Shown here: one piece after another, positions 7,868 through 16,859 of the stretch | Numbering within the stretch: the stretch's first letter is position 1 | Layout of the letters: each line of letters begins with the position of its first letter | From: Bradyrhizobium diazoefficiens | GTDB lineage: Bacteria > Pseudomonadota > Alphaproteobacteria > Rhizobiales > Xanthobacteraceae | DNA length: 64,000 nt | Direction of reading: 5' to 3' | NCBI RefSeq assembly: GCF_016599855.1 | Contig: NZ_CP067041.1 | Coordinates: 3,906,001 to 3,970,000 of the forward strand | The notes under the pieces: model-generated | Seen by the model: only the letters and a program-made list of their open reading frames with translations | What the model was told of the DNA's origin: nothing | Databases searched by the model: none | Position numbers and translations under genes: made by a program

Positions 7868-10252
7868 CTAGCCTTCGATCCCAGAGCTGCATTGTGACAT
7901 AGTAGCGCAGGCACCCAGAAATGGAACTGCGACGGGCGAATTGCCCGTCGTCCCGGGATCACGCATCAAACCGCCGGTCTGCTTCTTTCTCGGCGACGGA
8001 GACCAAACTGTCCGCGCCCCCGCTCCCATCGAATGCGGGTTCTCCCCGGATTCGGTTAGGGCGACAATCCGCGCGTGCGTGCGACTTCGCGCAGCATCGA
8101 CCAGCATGGTGCCGGCCCAACGATAGACGTTGTTCTCCTTGACCTGTTGTCGCATCAGCTTCATGCGTTCGATCTGCTCCTCCAGAGGCATGGTCATCGC
8201 ACGCTTGATGGCGGCGGCGAGCTCCTCGGTGTCGTAAGGATTGACGATCAAGGCTTCCGACATTTCGCGCGAAGCCCCGGTAAAGCTCGAGAGAACCAGC
8301 ACGCCGGCGTTGTCGTCGCGGGAGCTGACGAATTCCTTGGCGACGAGATTCATGCCGTCGTGCAGGCTGCTGACGACGCAGACGTCGGCAGCGCGAAACA
8401 GCTTGAACACATCCGTCGTTTCATAGTGGCGTGCGACCAGCCGAATGGGCGCCTGTTTCTCACCGTGGCGGGCATTGATTGCATCCGCGAGGCTTTCAGC
8501 TTCGGACTGCAGCCGGGAATAGGCGTCGAGCTTGCTCCGTGTCGGGGCCGCGACCTGAATGAAGGCGATTCGCCCTTCCCATGACCGATCACGCATTAGA
8601 AGCGAGTCGATCGCCTTCATGCGATCGGGGATGCCCTTGGTATAATCGAAGCGCTCGATCCCGACGATCAGCTTCGTATTGGCGGCGAGATCGAACTTTC
8701 TGAGAACATCCGCCCGGCACTCATTTTGCGTGGGCACGCCCGCTAGCGCGCTGGGCGGCCATTCGATCGAGATCGGATAGGCGCGAATCTTCGTCTCGTG
8801 GCCGCCAAGGCTGACGGCCTGCACCTCACGGTCGATCCGGCTCTCCACGAAACGGTCAACGCACTCGACGAAGTTGTTGCAGTGGAACTGGGTATGAAAC
8901 CCTAGGATGGTGCTCCCCAGCATTCCTTCGATGATCTCCCTCCGCCACGGGCAGATGCTGAACGTCTCGGCATTGGGCCATGGAATGTGCCAGAACGAGA
9001 TGATCGTCGCCTTCGGCAGCCGCAGGCGGATCATCTTCGGAACGAGTGCGAAGTGATAATCCTGCACCAGGACGACCGGGTCCTCGGTTCTTGCCTCGGC
9101 AATGACTGCGTCCGCGAAGCGCTGATTGATCTGCTGATATGTCCGCCAATCGTCAATCCGGAACGACGGCCGAACGAACACGATATGACACAGCGGCCAT
9201 AGCCCGTCGTTGGCAAAGCCGTAATAGTAGCCGTCCTGCTCGGCCTCGGAGATCCAGACGCGGCGCAGCGTATAGGCCGGCGCGCCTTCCGGCACTCTGA
9301 TCCTGTCGTTCGCATCAACAGTGTCCCGGTCCGCGCTGCCGCTGCCATGCGCGATCCAGGTGCCGCCGCAGGCGCGCATGATAGGCTCCAGCGCCGAAAC
9401 GAGTCCGCTCGCCGGCCGCTGCACGACAACTCCGTCATCCGTTCGGTTATGGATGTACGGCTCTCGATTCGAGACGACCAGCACCTCGGCGCCCGGCAAT
9501 ACGCCGTGAAGCAGTTCCTGAAGTGCCCTCGGGGTCCAGTCGATCTGGTGCGTCAGGGTGAAGTCTTCAGCCCGCCGGAGCAACTTGTGGATCTCACGGT
9601 CAACGGCAGATCCGCTCGCCGGAATCCGGTCGCCCGACGTGCCCAGGCGCACCTCGTCGACCGCGCGTCTGAGCGAATTCATCCAGCTGCGCAGCATGAA
9701 GATGGCCAAGATGATGGTGCCGACCGTCAGCACCAACACAACACCGGCCAGAGAGGCGAGCAGGTAGGCCACCACCTGGCTCGAGCGCGCGCTCGCAAAG
9801 CTCAAGTCGGTCAGGATCACGAGATAGGATCGGCCTTTGCTGCTAGCGACGGGGAACGCAGCCAGGAGAATCCGCCGGCCCCCGCTGGCGATATCAGAGA
9901 AGCTTTCGGTCTCGAATTTTGCGATCTTGTCGCAGTCGAAGGTCGCCGGCATTTCCGGAGTCGGCGCGACCAGCGTTCCCGCCTGACTGCAAAAGCCGAC
10001 CGCCAGGATCTTCTTGTCCAGCGCCACACGCCGGAACAGATCGCTCAGGCGATCCCAGGACTGATCCTCGACGTCACGGTCGAGAAACGGCTGAATCGCA
10101 TTGAAAACAAGCCTAGACCGCGCCTCGACGTCGCTTCGCGACCATTGCTGAACGATCCCTCCCGTGAACGGAGAGATGCCGAACGCAACGATCAGTGCGA
10201 CGGCGACGCCGAATACGCCGAAGCGGAGCAAGTCCCTGAACCGCATCGGCAT
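7868..10252 (-). CDS. Membrane-anchored trehalose-6-phosphate synthase (GT20) with extracytoplasmic sensor-like domain
   Basis: A 794-residue fusion. Residues ~10-30 and ~163-187 are transmembrane helices bracketing a ~130-residue periplasmic, Cache-like domain. A HAMP-like linker follows, then a GT20 domain (~258-735) with family motifs [52 protein letters not shown] and [14 protein letters not shown]20 makes trehalose-6-phosphate from UDP-glucose and glucose-6-phosphate; free OtsA is ~460-480 residues and soluble. The last ~50 residues are low-complexity. It is the last gene of a four-gene operon. No OtsB phosphatase is adjacent. Confidence 0.88.
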   Translation of the reverse strand: MPMRFRDLLRFGVFGVAVALIVAFGISPFTGGIVQQWSRSDVEARSRLVFNAIQPFLDRDVEDQSWDRLSDLFRRVALDKKILAVGFCSQAGTLVAPTPEMPATFDCDKIAKFETESFSDIASGGRRILLAAFPVASSKGRSYLVILTDLSFASARSSQVVAYLLASLAGVVLVLTVGTIILAIFMLRSWMNSLRRAVDEVRLGTSGDRIPASGSAVDREIHKLLRRAEDFTLTHQIDWTPRALQELLHGVLPGAEVLVVSNREPYIHNRTDDGVVVQRPASGLVSALEPIMRACGGTWIAHGSGSADRDTVDANDRIRVPEGAPAYTLRRVWISEAEQDGYYYGFANDGLWPLCHIVFVRPSFRIDDWRTYQQINQRFADAVIAEARTEDPVVLVQDYHFALVPKMIRLRLPKATIISFWHIPWPNAETFSICPWRREIIEGMLGSTILGFHTQFHCNNFVECVDRFVESRIDREVQAVSLGGHETKIRAYPISIEWPPSALAGVPTQNECRADVLRKFDLAANTKLIVGIERFDYTKGIPDRMKAIDSLLMRDRSWEGRIAFIQVAAPTRSKLDAYSRLQSEAESLADAINARHGEKQAPIRLVARHYETTDVFKLFRAADVCVVSSLHDGMNLVAKEFVSSRDDNAGVLVLSSFTGASREMSEALIVNPYDTEELAAAIKRAMTMPLEEQIERMKLMRQQVKENNVYRWAGTMLVDAARSRTHARIVALTESGENPHSMGAGARTVWSPSPRKKQTGGLMRDPGTTGNSPVAVPFLGACATMSQCSSGIEG

Positions 10253-10255
10253 AAC

Positions 10256-10522
10256 TCAGCGCAATCGGTTCTTGAGCGTGATCGCGATGATAATCAGCGC
10301 GAACATCGCAAGCCTCAGCAGATAGAACACCGGTTCGAGCTCGTTGGAAGTCTCGGTGAGCCCGAGCGCGGCACGCGAGACCGTATCGATCGCGAACGCC
10401 AGAGCGAACAGCAGAAAGAAGACATCAGAGGTCTGACGCCAGAACTTCACGAAAAACAACGTCGTCGCGAACGAGGCCATCGCCACCGCACCGGACAACA
10501 CCGCTGACAGGTTGTTCATCAT
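10256..10522 (-). CDS. Small membrane protein, DUF5985-like (second of pair)
   Basis: An 88-residue protein with three predicted hydrophobic helices (LSGAVAMASFATTLFFVKFW, FFLLFALAFAIDTVSRAAL, LRLAMFALIIIAITL). It resembles its upstream neighbour in size and topology, suggesting a duplicated family. Its start overlaps the upstream stop (10519-10522, ATGA) and its stop lies 3 bp from the trehalose synthase start, so it is translationally coupled within the operon. Function unknown; the context suggests a membrane partner of the anchored synthase. Confidence 0.75.
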   Translation of the reverse strand: MMNNLSAVLSGAVAMASFATTLFFVKFWRQTSDVFFLLFALAFAIDTVSRAALGLTETSNELEPVFYLLRLAMFALIIIAITLKNRLR

Positions 10523-10785
10523 GATTCAGTGTCCCAGATCAATCCGTAGAGAAGTACGGTCATCGCGATCAGTGCGACGAACAGGCGCAACGCGGACAGA
10601 TCGACATCGGGCAGCACGATCTTGTCGAGCAACAGGATCACGTTGTTCACGGTCAGGCCGACGAAGCACAAGCCGCTCCAGAGCAAGAGCCGGTATCGTT
10701 CCAGACGGTATGCGGCAAGCAGCATCCCCGCGCAAACTGCCGACGTCGCGGCGCAGAGTCCGTAGATGAACGAAGACACCATCAC
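10519..10785 (-). CDS. Small membrane protein, DUF5985-like (first of pair)
   Basis: An 88-residue, three-helix membrane protein (IYGLCAATSAVCAGMLLAAY, LLLWSGLCFVGLTVNNVILLL, LRLFVALIAMTVLLYGLIW). It overlaps both neighbours by ATGA (10782-10785 upstream, 10519-10522 downstream). It probably pairs with the similar following protein. No catalytic residues are evident. The role is inferred only from the operon with the GT20 fusion. Confidence 0.75.
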   Translation of the reverse strand: MMVSSFIYGLCAATSAVCAGMLLAAYRLERYRLLLWSGLCFVGLTVNNVILLLDKIVLPDVDLSALRLFVALIAMTVLLYGLIWDTES

Positions 10786-11159
10786 GACCCCTTCCGGAAC
10801 TTGAAGGCGTCGGCAAATGAGCCGATGCGGCGAGGTTTCGAGTGAACGAGGTTCGTGATGGGGATGAGATGTTGCGAATAGACTTGCAGAAGCTGCTCGA
10901 TCAGCGCGAGATTCTGCTCAGGCACGCCTTCGAGACCGTAGATCTCGTCGGCGCAAGTCAACAATTCGGAGGCGCAAAGTCGGCTCAATGCCTCGGCGGC
11001 CTCCGCCTCGCTGATGTACAAGCGCTTCGCGAGCCGTGCTGCGTTCCACTGCGATCGTGGATCGGATCGAATGAGAAGAAGTGCCTCGATCTGAGCCACG
11101 GAATCGATTCGCTTCAAAATGAAGCTGCGCAGTTCGTCTGAAACGTACTGATCTGCCAT
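10782..11159 (-). CDS. Helical winged-helix-like protein, first gene of the trehalose operon
   Basis: A 125-residue soluble protein starting MADQYVSDELRSFILKRI at 11159. The N-terminal half reads like a helix-turn-helix (AQIEALLLIRSDP, WNAARLAKRLYISEAEAAEALSRLCASELL). The C-terminal half is helical (LIEQLLQVYSQHLIPITNLVHSK). A longer frame to 11291 is Arg/Pro-rich and unlikely. It overlaps the next gene by 4 bp. It may be a regulator or adaptor for the DUF5985 and trehalose synthase genes; DNA binding is inferred from the fold pattern only. Confidence 0.7.
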   Translation of the reverse strand: MADQYVSDELRSFILKRIDSVAQIEALLLIRSDPRSQWNAARLAKRLYISEAEAAEALSRLCASELLTCADEIYGLEGVPEQNLALIEQLLQVYSQHLIPITNLVHSKPRRIGSFADAFKFRKGS

Positions 11160-11214
11160 AGTGAGCGCGCAAGCATTGCAATTCGGCAAGCCATGCCTGC
11201 CGGCGGTCGCGACC

Positions 11215-11385
11215 CTAATTGTCGCTGACGTCCTTGGGTCTTTCGGTGGTGCACCTAAGGCAGACAGACCGGACCACGATGCGCCCCGCAACGGCCCGCC
11301 GTTCGTGCAGATGTGGCGTCCTCGTCCCGCAGGACGCGCAATGCGCTTCCGGATATCTCAACTCCGTCTTCGCGGTTTTGGCCAT
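11215..11385 (-). CDS. Small zinc-ribbon protein
   Basis: A 56-residue protein (MAKTAKTELRYPEAHCASC) with two CxxC pairs, CASC and CLRC, about 26 residues apart, typical of a zinc ribbon. GAGGGGCAACAAG precedes ATG 11385, a good ribosome site. A longer frame to 11484 starts in Pro/Arg-rich sequence and is less likely. Function unknown. Confidence 0.6.
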   Translation of the reverse strand: MAKTAKTELRYPEAHCASCGTRTPHLHERRAVAGRIVVRSVCLRCTTERPKDVSDN

Positions 11386-11561
11386 CTTGTTGCCCCTCGC
11401 GCCAAACATCAGCCGCCCAATGCCGTAACCACGATGGACTCGTGGCGGCTTCGGGAACGTGATGTGCTGGAAGCGTGGATGCAATCAGGCGTTAGGCGCG
11501 ATCGGTCCGATACCGTACCGAGAATTCGGCCGGTTCGCGCGCCGTGTTCCACACCTGCGCC

Positions 11562-12536
11562 TCAAGGTTTTAAGATCGATGCCCCTGTGGTCTTGCGGCT
11601 TTCGAGATCGATATGCGCTTTCGCGGCGTCCTTGAGCGCATAGGCGTGGTTGATCGGCACGTGCAGCTTGCCGTTGATGACGGCAGAGAACAGCGTATCG
11701 GCGCCTTCCAGCAGCTCGTTGCGCGTGCCGATATAGTCGTTGAGCTTCGGCCGCGTCGCAAACAACGAGCCGTGCGTGTTCAGCTCGGCGATCGAGAACG
11801 GCGGCACGGGACCAGAGGCGTTGCCGAAAGACACAAACATGCCGCGCGGCTTCAGGCAGGACAGCGAGCCCGGGAAGGTCGCCTTGCCGACCCCATCGTA
11901 GACGACGTCACAGCCCTCGTTGCGGCTGATCTGCTTCACGCGCGCGACGAAGTCCTCCTCGTTGTAGAGAATGACGTGGTCGCAGCCATTGGCCTCCGCA
12001 AGCTCGGCCTTCTCGCGCGAGCCGACCGTGCCAATAACGTGGGCCCCGAGTGCCCTCGCCCATTGACAGGCAAGCAGGCCGATGCCGCCGGCCGCGGCAT
12101 GGATCAGCACGCGATGATGCGGCTCGACCTTGAAGGTCTTGTGCAGGAGATACCAGACGGTCAGCCCCTTGAGCATCAGCACGGCACCCTGCTCGTGGGT
12201 GATGTGGTCGGGCAGCTTGACCAGCCTCTCCCAGGGGATGTTGCGCTCGCCGGTATAGGCGCCGAGATTGTGATAGTAGGCGACGCGGTCGCCAGGATGA
12301 AAATTCGTCACCCCGGGGCCAGCGGCTATGACCTCGCCTGACGCCTCGTTGCCCGCAATGAAGGGCAAGCCAGGCGCCTTGTAGAGGCCGGTGCGGTAAT
12401 AGACGTCGATGAAGTTCAGGCCGACCGCATGCTGGCGGATGCGCACCTCGCCAGCAGCAGGTGCCGGAACCTCGATGCTCTCATAGACCAGGGTTTCGGG
12501 GCCTCCGACCTGATGCACACGGACGGCTTTGGTCAT
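11562..12536 (-). CDS. NADPH:quinone oxidoreductase (zeta-crystallin/Qor-like MDR)
   Basis: A 324-residue medium-chain dehydrogenase/reductase. The N-terminal GroES-like domain (FIDVYYRTGLYKAPGLPFIAGNEASGEV) lacks the zinc ligands of alcohol dehydrogenases. The Rossmann domain has HAAAGGIGLLACQWARALG. This is the Qor group, reducing quinones with NADPH. GGGAGGT lies 6 nt before ATG 12536; a GTG one codon earlier is possible. It is the first of three minus-strand genes but is separated from the TerC-like gene by 86 bp of unclear polarity. Confidence 0.9.
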   Translation of the reverse strand: MTKAVRVHQVGGPETLVYESIEVPAPAAGEVRIRQHAVGLNFIDVYYRTGLYKAPGLPFIAGNEASGEVIAAGPGVTNFHPGDRVAYYHNLGAYTGERNIPWERLVKLPDHITHEQGAVLMLKGLTVWYLLHKTFKVEPHHRVLIHAAAGGIGLLACQWARALGAHVIGTVGSREKAELAEANGCDHVILYNEEDFVARVKQISRNEGCDVVYDGVGKATFPGSLSCLKPRGMFVSFGNASGPVPPFSIAELNTHGSLFATRPKLNDYIGTRNELLEGADTLFSAVINGKLHVPINHAYALKDAAKAHIDLESRKTTGASILKP

Positions 12537-12622
12537 CACCTGACCTCCCTTTCTCGCCCCTCAAGCGAAAGACATCGCGCCTGCCTTGTCAACTCGGCGC
12601 AGCTCCGAGGCTGAACCTGCGG

Positions 12623-13348
12623 CTAGCCGGGCTTCCTCTTGCGGTTGCGCTTCGCCAGCACATTGAAGAATTCGACCGCCGCCGAGAACGCAATTGCGAA
12701 ATAGATGTAGCCGCGCGGGATGTGGAATTGGAATCCGTCCGCCACCAACGCGACGCCGATCAGCACCAGGAACGCCAGTGCCAGCATTTTGGTGGTCGGA
12801 TGCTCCGCGACGAATCGCGCCACGGGTCCCGACGAAATGTACATGATCAGGCAGGCGATCACGACAGCGGCAATCATGATCTCGAGGTCCTGCGCCATGC
12901 CGATCGCGGTGACGATCGAATCCAGCGAAAACACGATATCGATGACGACGATCTGGGCGATCACCCAGAACAAGGCGTTGCGACCGGACTTGCCATCGCC
13001 CTCCTCGTCGTCGGCGTCGACCTCGGCGTGGATCTCGTGCGTCGCCTTCGCGATCAGGAACAGGCCGCCGCCGATCAGGATGAGGTCGCGCCAGGAGAAG
13101 TCGTAGCCTGCGAGCGAGAACACCGGCGCGGTCAGGCCGATCAGCCAGACCAGCACACTGAGCAGGATGATGCGGAAGATCAGCGCCAGCGCCAGCCCGA
13201 TCTGGCGCGCGCGATGCGCCTGCTTCTCCGGGATGCGCGAGACGATCACCGACAAGAAAATGACGTTGTCAATGCCGAGCACGATCTCGAGCGAGGTCAA
13301 GGTGAGCAACGCGGCCCAGGCCTCGGGGCTGGTCAACAGATGCATCAT
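12623..13348 (-). CDS. TerC/YkoY-family integral membrane protein
   Basis: A 241-residue TerC-family protein with several transmembrane helices. The N-terminal motif LEIVLGIDNVIFLSVI and the mirrored VIDIVFSLDSIVTAIG carry the paired membrane Asp residues characteristic of the family. TerC-like proteins are linked to metal (manganese/tellurite) export. The start at 13348 (MMHLLTSPEAW) overlaps the pcs stop as ATGA, so the two genes are translationally coupled. The open frame continues to 13642 only as an antisense-like shadow of pcs. Confidence 0.88.
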   Translation of the reverse strand: MMHLLTSPEAWAALLTLTSLEIVLGIDNVIFLSVIVSRIPEKQAHRARQIGLALALIFRIILLSVLVWLIGLTAPVFSLAGYDFSWRDLILIGGGLFLIAKATHEIHAEVDADDEEGDGKSGRNALFWVIAQIVVIDIVFSLDSIVTAIGMAQDLEIMIAAVVIACLIMYISSGPVARFVAEHPTTKMLALAFLVLIGVALVADGFQFHIPRGYIYFAIAFSAAVEFFNVLAKRNRKRKPG

Positions 13349-14070
13349 CCGAAAGACCTCGCCAGGCGGATCAATGCGTCGCTGAAGACGATCCAGAGCG
13401 CGATCGCGCAGAGCGCAACCGTCACGCCGGTGCCGACGCGAAAATCCATCTCCAGCGCATAGAAGCCGAGCACAGCCCACAGCACGATCAGCGACATCGT
13501 CAGCCAGCGCAGCCGCACGACGCGGACCGGATGCAGAACATGAAACGGCACGAAGGTCAGCACCACGAGCGCTGCGACCAGCAGCGTCGACGACAGCGGC
13601 GGCCAGTGCAGCAGGAACAGGTAGAAGGCCGCCGCGTTCCACAGCGCCGGAAAGCCGCGGAAATGATTGTCATCCGCCTTCATGCGCAGATCGGCGAAGT
13701 ATAATGCGCTGGTGACGATGATGGCGATGCCGAGCAAAGGCGCCGCCACCGGCAGCAACATGCCGCTCGCCACGATCGCATAAGCGGGCACGAAGACATA
13801 GGTGACAAAGTCGACGACGAGATCGAGCACGTCGCCCGACCAGTTCGGCTGCACGTTCTTGACGTCGAGCCTGCGCGCGATCGGCCCATCGATCGCATCG
13901 ATGATGAGGGCGACGCCCAGCCATCCGAACATCGTCGCCCAGTGTTCGCGCACGGCCTCCAGCATCGCCAGCAGCGCGACCGCCGCGCCGAAGGCGGTGA
14001 AGATGTGCACCGAGAACGCCGCGGCACGGATCGCGGGCGTCGGCTTGAGGGAGTCCTCTTGGCTATCCAT
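13345..14070 (-). CDS. pcs: Phosphatidylcholine synthase
   Basis: A 241-residue CDP-alcohol phosphotransferase, multi-spanning in the inner membrane. The family signature is visible as DAIDGPIARRLDVKN followed by GDVLDLVVDF (DG-x2-AR-x8/9-G-x3-D-x3-D). Pcs condenses CDP-diacylglycerol with choline, a route typical of rhizobia. The start MDSQEDSLKPTP (14070) is chosen over one 33 bp upstream because it gives the usual length. It is coupled to the downstream TerC-like gene by an ATGA overlap and is divergent from the monooxygenase. Confidence 0.9.
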   Translation of the reverse strand: MDSQEDSLKPTPAIRAAAFSVHIFTAFGAAVALLAMLEAVREHWATMFGWLGVALIIDAIDGPIARRLDVKNVQPNWSGDVLDLVVDFVTYVFVPAYAIVASGMLLPVAAPLLGIAIIVTSALYFADLRMKADDNHFRGFPALWNAAAFYLFLLHWPPLSSTLLVAALVVLTFVPFHVLHPVRVVRLRWLTMSLIVLWAVLGFYALEMDFRVGTGVTVALCAIALWIVFSDALIRLARSFG

Positions 14071-14198
14071 GCCTTCTGCTACCAGAATGGGACCGATTTG
14101 CACATCCGCCGTCGCGGCATCGCGCCGCGCAATTCGTCATAAAATCAGGCAAAATCGGTGGGCTTGAATTTGCCGTGGGGCGTGTCAAATGTCATTCC

Positions 14199-15383
14199 AT
14201 GACAGACGCATCAACACTCTTTGACGTAAGCGTTATCGGCGGCGGACCGGCCGGCCTTGCGGCGGGAATTGCGTTGGCGCAGGCCGGCGCGCGGACTGCG
14301 CTGGTGGCGCGGCGCCTGCCCTATGCCGACATTCGGACCACCGCGCTGTTAGGTGCCTCCGTCGACCTGCTGGAGAGCCTCGACGTCTGGAATTGCTGCA
14401 AGGACAAGGCGGCGGCGCTCGAGATCATGCGGCTCGTCGACGACACCGGGCGGCTGTTCCGCGCGCCGGAGGTCCGGTTCTCCTGTCACGAAATCGGACT
14501 GGACGCCTTCGGCTACAACATCGACAACCGCTCGCTGATGCTGGCGCTGGAAGCACGCGCGGCCGAGTTGCCCAACCTCGTCCGTTTCGATGACGAGGCC
14601 GAGAGCGTCGTCATCGAAGCCGATGATGTCGCGATCCGCACGGCCTCCGCGCAATTCCTCTCGGCTCGGCTCGTGGTTGGCGCCGACGGCCGGCACTCGC
14701 TGTGCCGGGAGGCCGCCGGCATTGCGGTGACGCGGCGCGAACTGACGCAGACGGCTCTGACGTTCAATGTCGGCCATGCCCGCCCGCACCGCAACGTGTC
14801 GACCGAGTTCCACACGCCGCACGGCCCTTGCGTGTTCGTCCCCCTGCCCGGCAATCGCTCCAGCGTCGTCTGGGTCTCGGCCCCGGCCGAGGCCGAACGG
14901 CTTCGCGCAATGAACGACGAAGAACTGTCCGCTGCGATCGAAAAGCAGTCGCATTCCGTTCTGGGACGCATGGCAGTCGAGCCCGGTCGCAACCTGTTCC
15001 CGTTGGCGATCGAGCGGCCCCACACCTTCGCCCGCGATCGCATCGCGCTGGTCGGCGAAGCCGCCCACGTCGTCCCCCCGATCGGCGCCCAGGGCCTCAA
15101 CCTCGGTCTGCGGGATGCCGCCGATATCGCCAGGCTTGCGGGCGAAGCGATTGCGGCCGGCGACGATCCCGGCGCGCCCGAGATGCTCAAGCGCTACGAC
15201 CGGGCGCGCCGGCCGGACATCCTGAGCCGGACCTTTGCGATCGACATCGCCAACCGCTCACTGCTCAACGACTTCCTGCCGCTCCAGCCGGTCCGCGCCC
15301 TCGGCATGCACCTGCTCGGCGCCATCGGGCCGCTCCGGCGTTTTGCGATGCGCGAGGGGCTGACGCCGACGTGGCGCAGGTAG
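14199..15383 (+). CDS. UbiH/COQ6-family FAD-dependent monooxygenase
   Basis: A 394-residue flavoprotein hydroxylase. The N-terminal FAD motif is VIGGGPAGLAAGIALAQAG. A middle stretch, ARLVVGADGRHSLCREAAGI, matches the DG motif. A late RIALVGEAAHVVPPIGAQGLNLGLRD matches the second FAD-binding motif (usual GD replaced by GE). This family hydroxylates ubiquinone precursors; a UbiH/UbiF-type or related aromatic ring hydroxylase is likely. The start MTDASTLFDVSVIG fits the family. It converges with the AEC transporter, 4 bp between stops. Confidence 0.88.
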   Translation: MTDASTLFDVSVIGGGPAGLAAGIALAQAGARTALVARRLPYADIRTTALLGASVDLLESLDVWNCCKDKAAALEIMRLVDDTGRLFRAPEVRFSCHEIGLDAFGYNIDNRSLMLALEARAAELPNLVRFDDEAESVVIEADDVAIRTASAQFLSARLVVGADGRHSLCREAAGIAVTRRELTQTALTFNVGHARPHRNVSTEFHTPHGPCVFVPLPGNRSSVVWVSAPAEAERLRAMNDEELSAAIEKQSHSVLGRMAVEPGRNLFPLAIERPHTFARDRIALVGEAAHVVPPIGAQGLNLGLRDAADIARLAGEAIAAGDDPGAPEMLKRYDRARRPDILSRTFAIDIANRSLLNDFLPLQPVRALGMHLLGAIGPLRRFAMREGLTPTWRR

Positions 15384-15387
15384 CGCT

Positions 15388-16341
15388 CTACGGGAACGCC
15401 AGCCGCCCGGTCTGGAGCAACCACATCACGCTGGTCAGCGTGACCACCGATGCAAACGTGCCGAGCAGGACGGCAACGGAGGCGGATTCGATCCAGGCAT
15501 CGTTCTGCCGCGCGATCACGAACACATTCAGCGCCGGCGGCAGCGAGGCCATCAGGATGGCGGTGGCAGCCCAGGGCTGCGCGAACGGACCGAACGCCAG
15601 CATCAGGCCAAACGCGGCGAGCGGACGGATCAAGAGCTTCACCGCTATCACGCCCGGCACTTCCCACGGCACACGGTCGAACGGGCGCAGCGCCACCGTC
15701 ACGCCGAGCACGAACAGCGCTGTTGGCGCGGCCGCGTTCTGGAGAAAGGTGATGGTGCGGTCGAGCGCGACCGGCGGCTCGATGTGCAGCGCCGCGACAG
15801 CCGCACCGAAACAGGTCGACATGATCAGCGGATTGAGCACGATCTGCTTCAGTACGACGCCAAAGGCATGCACGAGCGAGGGATGGTCGCGGTCGGAGAG
15901 TTCGACCAGCAGCGGCACGATCGTGAACAGGAAGATGCTGTCGCAGCAGAAGATCAGCGCAGTCGGCGCCGACGCCTTCGCCCCGAGCACGGCCAGCGCC
16001 AGCCCTGGTCCCATATAGCCGATATTGCCATAGCCGCCGGAGAGGCCCGCGAGTGTCGCCTCACGCAGCGTGAGCCCGCCGAGTACCTTGCCGACGACCA
16101 GCGCCAAAGTGAACGCCGCGACCGTCGACAGCGTGGTCGCGACCAGGAATGGCGGGTTGTTCAATTGCGAAAACGGCGTCTTCGACATGATCGCGAACAG
16201 CAGCGCCGGCAGCGATACGTAGAGCAGGAAGAAGTTCATCCAGGCGAGGCCCGATTCCGGCAGCGACTTGGCCTTGCCACAAGTGAAACCGACGAAGATC
16301 AAGCCAAAATAAGGAAGTGCCAGATTGAGGATATCGACCAT
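15388..16341 (-). CDS. AEC-family (auxin efflux carrier-like) transporter
   Basis: A 317-residue integral membrane protein with about ten hydrophobic helices (MVDILNLALPYFGLIFVGF, LPALLFAIMSKTPF, GGYGNIGYMGPGLALAVLG, NPLIMSTCFG, ASLPPALNVFVIARQ). This matches the AEC family of secondary carriers, often for dicarboxylates or malonate in bacteria. Substrate unknown. It is convergent with the UbiH-like gene and divergent from hspQ. Confidence 0.85.
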   Translation of the reverse strand: MVDILNLALPYFGLIFVGFTCGKAKSLPESGLAWMNFFLLYVSLPALLFAIMSKTPFSQLNNPPFLVATTLSTVAAFTLALVVGKVLGGLTLREATLAGLSGGYGNIGYMGPGLALAVLGAKASAPTALIFCCDSIFLFTIVPLLVELSDRDHPSLVHAFGVVLKQIVLNPLIMSTCFGAAVAALHIEPPVALDRTITFLQNAAAPTALFVLGVTVALRPFDRVPWEVPGVIAVKLLIRPLAAFGLMLAFGPFAQPWAATAILMASLPPALNVFVIARQNDAWIESASVAVLLGTFASVVTLTSVMWLLQTGRLAFP

Positions 16342-16447
16342 TGATGAAGTGTTTTCTGAAGTCTTGGGGGCTATCTGCCCCTTAAGCAGACGTTAATTCC
16401 AAATGAGGGCACTAGCATCGGCCACAATCCTGGTTTATCGACGGGGA

Positions 16448-16780
16448 ATGATTAAAGCGCGGACCGCCAAATTCCAGATCGGACAGGTCGTTCGCCACCG
16501 GATCTTCTCGTTCCGGGGGGTGATTTTCGACATCGATCCGGAATTCAACAACACCGAGGAGTGGTGGTTGTCGATTCCCGAGGAGGTGCGGCCGCACAAG
16601 GACCAGCCGTTCTACCACTTGCTCGCGGAGAACGCGGAGTCCGAGTACGTCGCCTATGTCTCCGAGCAGAACCTGTTGCCCGACGAGTCCGGCGAGCCGG
16701 TCCGGCATTCCCAGGTCGCCGAGATCTTCATCAAGAACAAGGATGGCGGCTACCGCCCCCGCAATCCCTCGCTGAACTAA
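16448..16780 (+). CDS. hspQ: Heat-shock protein HspQ (YccV-like)
   Basis: A 110-residue protein with the HspQ/YccV hemimethylated-DNA-binding fold (KFQIGQVVRHRIFSFRGVIFDIDPEF, QPFYHLLAENAESEYVAYVSEQNL). HspQ modulates protein quality control and proteolysis. The start MIKARTAKFQIGQ is the usual N-terminus; an earlier in-frame start adds 15 atypical residues. It is monocistronic, ending at a strong bidirectional hairpin shared with the convergent IalB-like gene. Confidence 0.9.
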   Translation: MIKARTAKFQIGQVVRHRIFSFRGVIFDIDPEFNNTEEWWLSIPEEVRPHKDQPFYHLLAENAESEYVAYVSEQNLLPDESGEPVRHSQVAEIFIKNKDGGYRPRNPSLN

Positions 16781-16807
16781 AGCTTCGGCCCGCCACAAGG
16801 GGCCAGC

Positions 16808-16838
16808 AAAAAAGGCGCTCGAACCGAGCGCCTTTTTC
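16808..16838. terminator. Bidirectional intrinsic terminator
   Basis: AAAAAGGCGCTC-GAACC-GAGCGCCTTTTT lies between the convergent 3' ends of hspQ (+) and the IalB-like gene (-). It has T-runs on both strands. Confidence 0.9.
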
Positions 16839-16859
16839 ATGTCCGGGATTGGGCCCCGA

